DNA of 12,643 bases from Calditrichota bacterium (GTDB taxonomy: Bacteria; Zixibacteria; MSB-5A5; GN15; FEB-12). Where the stretch lies: contig DAOWIC010000113.1 in NCBI GenBank assembly GCA_030641085.1, forward strand, positions 1 to 12,643, read 5' to 3'. The notes under the pieces were generated by a model. That model was not told where the DNA came from and made no database searches. It worked only from the letters and a program-made list of their open reading frames with translations. The translations under genes and the position numbers were made by a program. Below, piece after piece: positions 6,978 through 12,643 of this stretch (positions within the stretch are counted from its first letter, which is position 1; each line of letters opens with the position of its first letter).

Positions 6978-8024
6978 CTACCTGAGAATGAAACCGTGCG
7001 CGAGCGGATCGTCCGGGTCGATGAGGAATTCGTGCCGACCGGTGATGTAGGCGCGGCCCTCGACCTCCGGGATGACCGCCTCGTATTGCCCGAAGCCGGT
7101 CAGCTCGTGAACCCGGCCGGTGAAGCGGCTGCCGATAATGCTCTCGATCACCATAGGCTCCCTGATACCGATTTCACCGCGGGCATGGTGCAGCGCCATG
7201 CGGGCGCTTACCCCGGTGCCGGTCGGGCTGCGATCAACCTCACCCTCGGCAAAAATGCACACATTGCGGCTGTCGGCACCCTCGCCCAACGGCGGTGCGA
7301 TAAAGATCGTTCCGTAAAGAAAGCTCAGGTCCTCTTCAAAGGGATGCGGTATTGACCGTGCCTTCATCACGGCGCGCTTGATCTGCATCCCTGTTTCGAT
7401 CAACCGGCTGTGCTCGTCCGGGGTGCATTTGAGATCGAAATCAGCGGCGTTAACATAGGCGTAAAAGGCACCGCCGAAGGCAAGATCATAGCGCACTCGG
7501 CCCAGTTCGGGAACATCAACCGTTTCATCGAGCGCGAGGACAAACGAGGGGACGTTATGAAAATAGACACTGGTAACTTTGCCGTTGTTCACCCGGCCGT
7601 GGGCGGTCACCAGACCGGAGGGAGTGTCGATGCGCACTGTCGTTTCCGGCCCGGAGATCGGCAGCAGGCCGGTCTCGAGCACTACCTTGGTAACAGCGAT
7701 GATCCCGTGGCCGCACATGCTGCTGTAGCCCTCGTTGTGCAGGAAGAGCACGCCGAAGTCAGCGTCCGGAGTGATCGCGGGGGTAATCACGCAGCCGTAC
7801 ATGTCGGCATGGCCGCGCGGCTCCCACATCAGGGCGGTCCGGAGGTGGTCGAGCTTCTCTTTGGCGAACTGCCGGCGTTCGAGAATTGTCCTGCCCTCAA
7901 GGGCGGGATAGCCGCCGATGAATACCCGCAAGGGCTCACCCTCGGTGTGGGCGTCGATAGTCGTTATCTTCTGCCAGTCATCCGGCGGCGACCAGTTCAG
8001 CCCCCCGCCCAGTATATCTTTCAT
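6978..8024 (-). CDS. Proline racemase family, predicted trans-3-hydroxy-L-proline dehydratase
   Basis: The protein has ~348 aa and belongs to the proline racemase/hydroxyproline epimerase family: IDAHTEGEPLRV near the start, the first catalytic loop SMCGHG with Cys104, and the second loop DRSPTGTG with Thr268 (numbered from the ATG at 8024). True racemases and 4-hydroxyproline epimerases have Cys in both loops. The Cys/Thr pair marks trans-3-hydroxy-L-proline dehydratases such as human L3HYPDH, which remove water from t3-Hyp to give 1-pyrroline-2-carboxylate. Both codons were checked (TGC at 7715-7713, ACC at 7223-7221). Start choice: TTG at 8039 and ATG at 8036 (TGATG overlap with the hypD stop) are in frame, but ATG at 8024 has GGGAG at 8034-8030 and a 5-nt spacer, and the conserved fold starts well after it. 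It is the last gene of the hyp operon. It could still be another Cys/Thr member, but racemase activity is unlikely. Confidence 0.88.
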   Translation of the reverse strand: MKDILGGGLNWSPPDDWQKITTIDAHTEGEPLRVFIGGYPALEGRTILERRQFAKEKLDHLRTALMWEPRGHADMYGCVITPAITPDADFGVLFLHNEGYSSMCGHGIIAVTKVVLETGLLPISGPETTVRIDTPSGLVTAHGRVNNGKVTSVYFHNVPSFVLALDETVDVPELGRVRYDLAFGGAFYAYVNAADFDLKCTPDEHSRLIETGMQIKRAVMKARSIPHPFEEDLSFLYGTIFIAPPLGEGADSRNVCIFAEGEVDRSPTGTGVSARMALHHARGEIGIREPMVIESIIGSRFTGRVHELTGFGQYEAVIPEVEGRAYITGRHEFLIDPDDPLAHGFILR

Positions 8025-8029
8025 CCGTT

Positions 8030-8034
8030 CTCCC
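8030..8034 (-). promoter_or_regulatory. Ribosome binding site deciding the start of the t3-Hyp dehydratase
   Basis: On the - strand GGGAG occupies 8034-8030, 5 nt before the ATG at 8024. The two alternative starts further upstream (TTG 8039, ATG 8036) have no comparable purine block at the right distance, although the one-base TGATG overlap with the hypD stop could allow coupled re-initiation at 8036. Confidence 0.5.
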
Positions 8035-8035
8035 A

Positions 8036-10399
8036 TCAATACGCGAGGTGTTCCGTGCGGCGAATTATTTCATCCTGCAGGTCCTTGCCCAGATCGACAA
8101 AATAATCGCTGTAGCCGGCCACCCGGACAATCAGGTCCTTGTATTGGTCCGGCTCCTTCTGCGCCTGGCGCAGAGTCTCGGCGGTGACGACATTGAACTG
8201 AATATGGTGTCCGTCCATCTTGAAATAGGACCGTATCAGGTGCATCAGTTTTTCTATTCCGTCCTCGTCCTCGAGTACCTGCGGCGTGAATTTCTGGTTC
8301 AGCAGGGTGCCGCCGGTTCTCAGGTGGTCGATTTTGGCGGCCGATTTCAGAACCGAGGTCGGTCCGTGGCGGTCGGCGCCCTGAACCGGCGAGATTCCCT
8401 CCGAGAGTGGGCACTGCGCGAGGCGGCCGTCCGGTGTGGCCCCGATCACACTGCCGAAATAGACATGGCAGGTAGTCGGCAGCAGGTTGATCCGATAGTG
8501 GCCCCCTTTGGTATTCGGGCGGCCGTCGACGACGGCGAAGTAGGCCTCGAAAATACGGCGCAGGATGCTGTCGGCGTAGTCGTCGTCGTTGCCGTACTTC
8601 GGCGTATCATTCACAAGCGTGTCCTGGAGCTCTTCGGCGCCCTTGAAGTTTGCGGCGAGAGCATCCAGAAGCTGCTTCATCGTAAGTGTCTTCTGATCGA
8701 AAACATGATACATGATGGCGGTCATGGAATCGGTGATACTGCCCAATCCGACACCCTGAATATAGGACGAATTGTAGCGCGCCCCGCCGTCGTTGTAATC
8801 GCGGCCGGTCTTGATGCAGTCATCGATAAGAATCGACATAAACGGCGCCGGCAGGTATTCCGCCCAGAGTCGCTCGATTATCCGGTTGCCCTTGATTTTG
8901 ACATCGATGAAATACTCAAGTTGGCTCTCGAAGGCGGCAAAGAAATCATCGAATGACTTAAAGTCGTTCGGGTTGCCTGACTTGATCCCGATCTGTTTGC
9001 CGGTGCGCGGGTCGGTGCCGTTGCTGAGCGTGATTTCCATGACCTTTGGAAGGTTGAAATAGCCGGTCAGGATATAGCTCTCTTTGCCGAACGCACCGGT
9101 TTCGACACACCCGCTGGCGCCGCCGTTGCGGGCATCCTGGATCGACTTGCCCTGGCGCAGCATTTCCTGAATAATTGCGTCAGTATTGAACAGCGATGGC
9201 TGCCCGTAGCCGGTCTTGATTATTCTCAGTGCCCTTTTGACCATGCGATCCGGGTTCTTCTTGCTGATCTGCACCATCGAGCTGGGTTGAAGAAGCCGCA
9301 TCTCTTCGACCACATCCAAAATCAGGTAGGTCATCTCGTTGGCGGCATCCTCGCCGTCTTCGGTAAGGCCGCCCAGGTTGATCAGGCAGAAGTCGGTATA
9401 GGTGTTGCTTTCCTGCGCCGTGACGCCGACTTTCGGCGGTGCCGGCTGATTGTTGAACTTCACCCAGAATGACTGCAAAAGCTCCCGGGCGCGCTCGGAG
9501 GTGAGCGTTCCCGCCTCGAGTTCTTTCTTATAGAACGGATGCAGGTGCTGGTCGAGTCGACCGGGATTGAACGAGTCCCACGTGTTCAACTCGGTAATGA
9601 CACCCAGATGAACGAACCAGTAATACTGCAGCGCCTCCCAGAAACTCTCCGGTGCCCGGGCCGGCACTTTCCGGCAGATGTCAGCCATTGCCTTAAGCTC
9701 TTTAGTGCGGGCCGGATCGGTCTCTTCCTCGGCCAGGATCGTGAGCTTCTCGGCGTGGCGCTCGGCGAAGAGGATGATAGCGTCGGCCGCGATTTCCATC
9801 GCCTTCAATTCTTCCCTTTTGGCGGATGCCTGCGGATCGTTGAAAAAGTCCAGGCTGTTGAGGCTCGCGATGATGTCGTGTTTGAAATCCACAAATCCCT
9901 TGCGATATATTTTGTCGTCAAGCACCGTGTGCCCCGGCGCGCGTTGCTCCTGAAACTCGGTAAACACGCCCGCTTCGTAAGCCTCTTTCCACTGAGGATC
10001 CACCTGTTCGAACATCCGGTCGCGCAGCGAGCGACCCGACCAGAAGGGGATAATGCTCTCTTCCTGGGACTTGCGGGTATCGTCGGAGACGCGAAACCAG
10101 ACTTTCTCGCGCGTATCGAGGATTTCGAAATCTTTCAGCGTGTGGGTACAGATATCGGGATAGGTAGGTGTCTCTTTTGGCGCCGGGCCGCGCTCGCCGA
10201 CGATCAGTTCGCCGGGGTTCACGCTGATTTGTTTGTTTTGCAGCAGAAATTTGAAAGCCATAGCCCGGGCCACCGGCACCGACACGCGCTCCGCCTGACC
10301 GGAGCGGTAAAACTCGGTCAGCAGCTTCGCCCGTTCGAGCGATATTCGAGGAACGGCATCGAGGCTTTGCTGCCGCAGTTTGGCGATTCTATCGTTCAT
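8036..10399 (-). CDS. hypD: Trans-4-hydroxy-L-proline dehydratase (glycyl radical enzyme HypD)
   Basis: This 787-aa protein is a full-length glycyl radical enzyme of the PFL-like family. The radical site is G762 in RVAGYSD near the C-terminus; the active-site thiyl cysteine is C431 in GCVETG, with E433 as partner. Residues reported to bind trans-4-hydroxyproline in Clostridioides difficile HypD (H160, D278, S334, D339, F340, C434, E436, Y450, T645, G765, from memory) all have identical counterparts here at a constant offset of three: H157, D275, S331, D336, F337, C431, E433, Y447, T642, G762. The enzyme dehydrates t4-Hyp to (S)-1-pyrroline-5-carboxylate, which a P5C reductase (not in this window) turns into proline. 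ATG at 10399 follows GGAGG at 10413-10409, which overlaps the end of the activase gene. The downstream gene overlaps or abuts its TGA at 8038-8036. It needs the activase encoded upstream and loses activity in oxygen, so the host should be able to live without oxygen. Confidence 0.95.
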   Translation of the reverse strand: MNDRIAKLRQQSLDAVPRISLERAKLLTEFYRSGQAERVSVPVARAMAFKFLLQNKQISVNPGELIVGERGPAPKETPTYPDICTHTLKDFEILDTREKVWFRVSDDTRKSQEESIIPFWSGRSLRDRMFEQVDPQWKEAYEAGVFTEFQEQRAPGHTVLDDKIYRKGFVDFKHDIIASLNSLDFFNDPQASAKREELKAMEIAADAIILFAERHAEKLTILAEEETDPARTKELKAMADICRKVPARAPESFWEALQYYWFVHLGVITELNTWDSFNPGRLDQHLHPFYKKELEAGTLTSERARELLQSFWVKFNNQPAPPKVGVTAQESNTYTDFCLINLGGLTEDGEDAANEMTYLILDVVEEMRLLQPSSMVQISKKNPDRMVKRALRIIKTGYGQPSLFNTDAIIQEMLRQGKSIQDARNGGASGCVETGAFGKESYILTGYFNLPKVMEITLSNGTDPRTGKQIGIKSGNPNDFKSFDDFFAAFESQLEYFIDVKIKGNRIIERLWAEYLPAPFMSILIDDCIKTGRDYNDGGARYNSSYIQGVGLGSITDSMTAIMYHVFDQKTLTMKQLLDALAANFKGAEELQDTLVNDTPKYGNDDDYADSILRRIFEAYFAVVDGRPNTKGGHYRINLLPTTCHVYFGSVIGATPDGRLAQCPLSEGISPVQGADRHGPTSVLKSAAKIDHLRTGGTLLNQKFTPQVLEDEDGIEKLMHLIRSYFKMDGHHIQFNVVTAETLRQAQKEPDQYKDLIVRVAGYSDYFVDLGKDLQDEIIRRTEHLAY

Positions 10400-10404
10400 T
10401 TGAT

Positions 10405-11211
10405 TTATCCTCCGATCTTCACCTGATATCCACAGGCATGGAAGTGTTGGCTCATATCGGTTATCTCCACACTGGACTGGCTTTTCAGGTCGCCCAGACG
10501 ATTGATCATATTCAGCCGCTTGAATTTGTCGTGCCCGAACTGATTATACGGTAGAAGGCTGATAGCGCGAATACTATCAAGCGGCCTAAGGAATGAAACG
10601 ATGGCGTCGAGGTTCTCCTCGGTATCGGTTATATCCGGTATGAGCGGCACGCGAATCCGAATGTTGTCCGAACGGCGCGATAACGCACTCAGATTGTTAA
10701 GAACTGTCATGTTCGAGACTCCGGTATATTTCATGTGCGCCTGATCGTCGATGAGTTTCAGGTCATACAAGAAAAGATCAACCAGATCGATCAACGGCTC
10801 AATGCTCTCCCAGGGCGCATATCCGGAGGTATCCAATGCGGTATGTATATCCTGTTCGCGACAGGCGCGAAGGACCTCTTTGAGAAACTCGGGCTGCATC
10901 AATGGCTCGCCGCCGGAAAACGTCACTCCGCCGCCGGACTGGTCATAAAAGATGACATCCTTCATGATTTCGTCAATCACTTTCGGGATCGTATATCGTC
11001 GCCCGAAAATCTCCGTTTTTTCGGGCAGAGAGTGGGGCGCGTCGGCCGGTTGGCGTCGGGCAACTGTCTGTGGCTCAAGCTGTTGGCTCTCCGGGTTGTG
11101 GCACCACCAACAGTCCAGAGGGCAGCCCTTGAAAAAGACGGTGGTACGGATCCCCGGTCCGTCGTGAATCGCGTAACGCTTGATATCGAATATTATACCA
11201 GTCTGGTTCAC
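10405..11211 (-). CDS. hypE: Radical SAM glycyl-radical-enzyme activase for HypD, without auxiliary-cluster cysteines
   Basis: This 268-aa protein has the activase hallmarks: YAIHDGPGIRT near the N-terminus, a CX3CX2C motif at C30, C34 and C37 (GCPLDCWWCHNP) that holds the SAM-binding [4Fe-4S] cluster, then FSGGEPL at 98-104 and DTSGY at 127-131. It should use S-adenosylmethionine to abstract hydrogen from G762 of HypD, forming the glycyl radical. Odd point: activases of non-PFL glycyl radical enzymes usually carry a ferredoxin-like insert with two more Cys-bound clusters between the CX3CX2C and SGGEP motifs. Here residues 42-97 contain no cysteine; a ~25-residue remnant (about 46-70) sits there instead. 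The only other cysteines are C117 and C260. The start is GTG at 11211 with AGGAG at 11219-11215. Its TAA at 10407-10405 lies within the hypD leader, so the two are co-transcribed. The symbol follows the position next to hypD. Confidence 0.92.
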   Translation of the reverse strand: MNQTGIIFDIKRYAIHDGPGIRTTVFFKGCPLDCWWCHNPESQQLEPQTVARRQPADAPHSLPEKTEIFGRRYTIPKVIDEIMKDVIFYDQSGGGVTFSGGEPLMQPEFLKEVLRACREQDIHTALDTSGYAPWESIEPLIDLVDLFLYDLKLIDDQAHMKYTGVSNMTVLNNLSALSRRSDNIRIRVPLIPDITDTEENLDAIVSFLRPLDSIRAISLLPYNQFGHDKFKRLNMINRLGDLKSQSSVEITDMSQHFHACGYQVKIGG

Positions 11212-11236
11212 TGTCTCCTACAACCCTTCATTTGTC

Positions 11237-11253
11237 GGCGGTCTAAGACCGCC
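11237..11253. repeat. Perfect inverted repeat GGCGGTC-TAA-GACCGCC upstream of the hyp operon
   Basis: Arms at 11237-11243 and 11247-11253 match over 7 bp with a 3-nt centre. The repeat lies 26 bp upstream of the activase GTG and just downstream of the candidate leftward promoter. That position suits a repressor operator or a 5' leader hairpin. There is no T-run on the hyp side (the - strand continues with GACAAATGAAGG), so it is not a usual terminator. No regulator gene lies next to it. Confidence 0.5.
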
Positions 11254-11269
11254 CGCGCCCTATTATTCC

Positions 11270-11298
11270 AATATAATCGCACAGGAGACGGCCACCAA
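11270..11298 (-). promoter_or_regulatory. Candidate promoter of the hyp operon (weak)
   Basis: Read on the - strand, TTGGTG at 11298-11293 (3 of 6 to the -35 consensus) is followed after 17 nt by TATATT at 11275-11270 (5 of 6 to the -10 consensus). Transcription would begin near 11263, leaving about 50 nt of leader that contains the inverted repeat. A poor -35 is typical of activator-dependent promoters, but this is only a pattern match. Confidence 0.35.
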
Positions 11299-11393
11299 CC
11301 TCAATATTATCTATCCACATTAGCTGATCCGGGGGCAAACAGGACGTTTTAGCTCAATGCCGCGCCATTTGGACCGACGGGTCTCTTTTTTGA

Positions 11394-11422
11394 TTGACAC
11401 CGCCGGATCGGGCCGATATCTT
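11394..11422 (+). promoter_or_regulatory. Sigma70-type promoter for the secreted-protein gene
   Basis: A perfect TTGACA at 11394-11399 is followed after 17 nt by TATCTT at 11417-11422 (4 of 6). The start of transcription would be near 11429, giving an unusually long leader of about 190 nt before the ATG at 11619. The ribosome site is GAAGAGG at 11604-11610, with an 8-nt spacer. Confidence 0.55.
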
Positions 11423-11618
11423 TTCCGCGTGGGGATAAGTGTGCAGGGTTAAACAATCATTTCCACAAACACATCTGAGAGAATAACAGCAGCGTAACAA
11501 TTCCTTGGCTACGATAAGCGGTATAGCCTGTCGGCATCCGCCGGCGGCGTTGTTCCATATTGGTGCGTAGAATTCGAGGGGGATACCCTTCTTACTCCTT
11601 CATGAAGAGGTATATGCC

Positions 11619-12643
11619 ATGCTGTCTGCCCGAAAACTTTGTTTCAGCCTTTTGATAATACTGGCCGTCGCCGGACAGGCCTCAGCTCAGGACATGAACT
11701 GGAATGCGTTCCTGACCGTCAACCCGTATCCGAGCAATTACATCTCGGAATGGGAGCGGGATCCATCAATTGCCTCGCTCGCGGTAACATACTCCGGCAC
11801 CGACCCGGCGACATTCTATTTCCGGGCGACGATTACTAACGCAACATACGGCGAGGTGCTGACCGCGCGCAGCCGGCAGTATGAGTTCCGCAGCGGTCCG
11901 ACCATGCGAACCTGGTATACATCTGATCTGATGGACTGGCAGGACCTCGATTACAATCCCAAGATTGAGGATATGATGGTCCGGTCGGGAAAATTCCCGG
12001 AGGACCAGTACCAGATATGCATTGAGATTTTCGATCTCAGCGAACAGTTGCTGGCGGTGGCATGTACCGATTTCAAAGTCATCTATCCCGAACCGCCCCA
12101 GTTGCTGCTGCCGGCCGACGGCGAGCCGCTGATGATGATGTTTCCCACCTTCCAATGGACACCGGTTATTACGCCGATCGACTTCAACATCAACTACAAT
12201 CTTCTGATTGTCGAACTCCTGGAGGGGCAGTCGGTCGATCGCGCTATTGAAGCGAATTACCCCCACCATGAGACGGCCGTCACCGGGCTTTCCATCTATA
12301 ATTACCCGGTCTCCGGCCTTTCTTTTGAAACGGGCAGAACATATGTCTGGCAGATAACGGCGGCGACGCCGGAAGGATACCCGGTAACCTCAAACGAGGG
12401 GCGAAGCGAGATCTGGACCTTTCAGGTTGGCCCCGACGAGCAGATTGCGGGTGAGTTGCCGTTTGACTCGTTGGTGCTGGTGCCGGATGTGGTCTGGCTG
12501 ACCGGTTTGGGTTCGTTGACCTTTGATGAAGATCAAATATCCTATCGTCTGAACGGCGCCGCCGATCTGGTGGTCAAACTGCCCGGGTACGATCCGGCGT
12601 CGGCAGGCGTGGTGCTCAATAACCTGATGCTTCAGAAGGGTGA
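11619..12643 (+). CDS. Secreted protein with TANFOR-like and Ig-like domains, 3' end outside window
   Basis: The frame from ATG 11619 stays open for 341 codons plus two bases to the window edge, so the gene is truncated on the right. It begins with a Sec signal peptide (LCFSLLIILAVAG) and a likely cut after ASA at residue 23, before QD. The first domain (~27-155) starts TVNPYPSNYISEW and ends with a segment containing FPEDQYQICIEIFD. A second, Ig/Fn3-like domain (~158-270) begins PPQLLLPADGEPL, contains FQWTPV and ends with YVWQITA and IWTFQV. This order resembles the TANFOR architecture found in exported proteins of Bacteroidota and related phyla; I recognise it by pattern and have not run a profile. 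It is probably an extracellular or cell-surface structural or binding protein. An overlapping ATG at 11614 gives only 13 codons. Function and length are unknown. Confidence 0.8.
   Translation, partial: MLSARKLCFSLLIILAVAGQASAQDMNWNAFLTVNPYPSNYISEWERDPSIASLAVTYSGTDPATFYFRATITNATYGEVLTARSRQYEFRSGPTMRTWYTSDLMDWQDLDYNPKIEDMMVRSGKFPEDQYQICIEIFDLSEQLLAVACTDFKVIYPEPPQLLLPADGEPLMMMFPTFQWTPVITPIDFNINYNLLIVELLEGQSVDRAIEANYPHHETAVTGLSIYNYPVSGLSFETGRTYVWQITAATPEGYPVTSNEGRSEIWTFQVGPDEQIAGELPFDSLVLVPDVVWLTGLGSLTFDEDQISYRLNGAADLVVKLPGYDPASAGVVLNNLMLQKG

Larger units (their letters stand above)
11212..11618. other. Divergent intergenic region of 407 bp
   Basis: This stretch separates the hyp operon (leftward) from the secreted-protein gene (rightward). 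I see no supported gene in it. It holds a weak leftward promoter candidate, a perfect 7-bp inverted repeat near the hyp start, and a good rightward promoter followed by a leader of about 190 nt. The rightward leader (about 11429-11618) includes a GC-rich CCGCCGGCGG palindrome near 11539-11548, and otherwise shows no structure that I can assign to a known riboswitch. Confidence 0.6.

Noticed and set aside
6978..8024. Proline racemase or 4-hydroxyproline 2-epimerase
   Set aside because: Those enzymes need Cys in both catalytic loops; here the second loop reads DRSPTGTG with Thr, checked at the codon level.
7410..8105. + strand open frames (up to 231 codons) opposite the t3-Hyp dehydratase gene
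   Set aside because: The - strand frame has both catalytic loops and a ribosome site; the + strand frames show no domain pattern and cross the hypD boundary.
8036..10399. Glycerol/propanediol dehydratase, choline lyase (CutC) or pyruvate formate-lyase
   Set aside because: All carry Gly-radical and Cys sites, but the substrate-site set H157, D275, S331, D336, F337, Y447 and T642 matches HypD at a constant offset, and PFL would need two adjacent catalytic cysteines.
9539..10426. Long + strand open frame (295 codons) opposite hypD
   Set aside because: It lies antisense to a glycyl radical enzyme whose catalytic residues are all in place on the - strand, has no recognisable family features, and arises from codon bias of the true gene.
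11371..11391. Possible rho-independent terminator (GACC-GACG-GGTC then a T-run) on the + strand
   Set aside because: The stem has only four to five pairs, and there is no + strand gene upstream of it to terminate; the T-run lies just before the TTGACA promoter element.
11598..11607. Palindrome CTTCATGAAG overlapping the ribosome site of the secreted-protein gene
   Set aside because: The two arms meet with too small a loop to fold as a hairpin, and one 10-bp palindrome in this length is not compelling as an operator.

Overview
The window looks like a chromosomal piece from an uncultured, moderately GC-rich anaerobic or facultatively anaerobic bacterium. A glycyl radical enzyme (killed by oxygen once activated), a DUF6599-like lipoprotein and a secreted protein resembling the TANFOR-domain architecture together suggest the FCB group (Zixibacteria, Latescibacterota, Bacteroidota and relatives). 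This placement is inference; the window has no rRNA or ribosomal marker gene. I see no mobile element, CRISPR array, tRNA or rRNA.

Region 1 (1-3281, + strand) is a tight regulatory operon: the C-terminal end of a SpoIIE/RsbU-type PP2C phosphatase, a protein fusing a STAS-like domain to an RsbW-type HATPase kinase, a stand-alone STAS anti-anti-sigma factor, and a GAF-PAS histidine kinase. Gaps are 12 bp, a 4-bp overlap, and 4 bp. The first three are the classical parts of a partner-switching module (phosphatase, kinase/anti-sigma, phosphorylatable antagonist). No sigma factor or response regulator is visible here.

Region 2 (about 3362-6948, + strand) starts at a near-consensus promoter and holds an ornithine cyclodeaminase/mu-crystallin-family reductase, an ABC-F ATPase and a DUF6599-like lipoprotein, spaced 32 and 38 bp apart.

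Region 3 (6978-11211, - strand) is a three-gene operon: radical SAM glycyl-radical-enzyme activase, trans-4-hydroxy-L-proline dehydratase (HypD), and a proline-racemase-family protein with the Cys/Thr active-site pair of trans-3-hydroxy-L-proline dehydratases. It would dehydrate the two hydroxyproline isomers found in collagen: t4-Hyp to 1-pyrroline-5-carboxylate and t3-Hyp to 1-pyrroline-2-carboxylate. The region 2 reductase belongs to the family that reduces 1-pyrroline-2-carboxylate to L-proline, so the window may encode most of an anaerobic collagen-imino-acid route to proline. This is the most interesting system here. Its activase also lacks the cysteine-rich auxiliary-cluster insert usual in activases of non-PFL glycyl radical enzymes.

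Region 4 (11212-12643) is a divergent intergenic region of about 400 bp with promoter candidates on both strands and a perfect 7-bp inverted repeat before the hyp operon, followed by the first 341 codons of a secreted multidomain protein that runs off the right edge.
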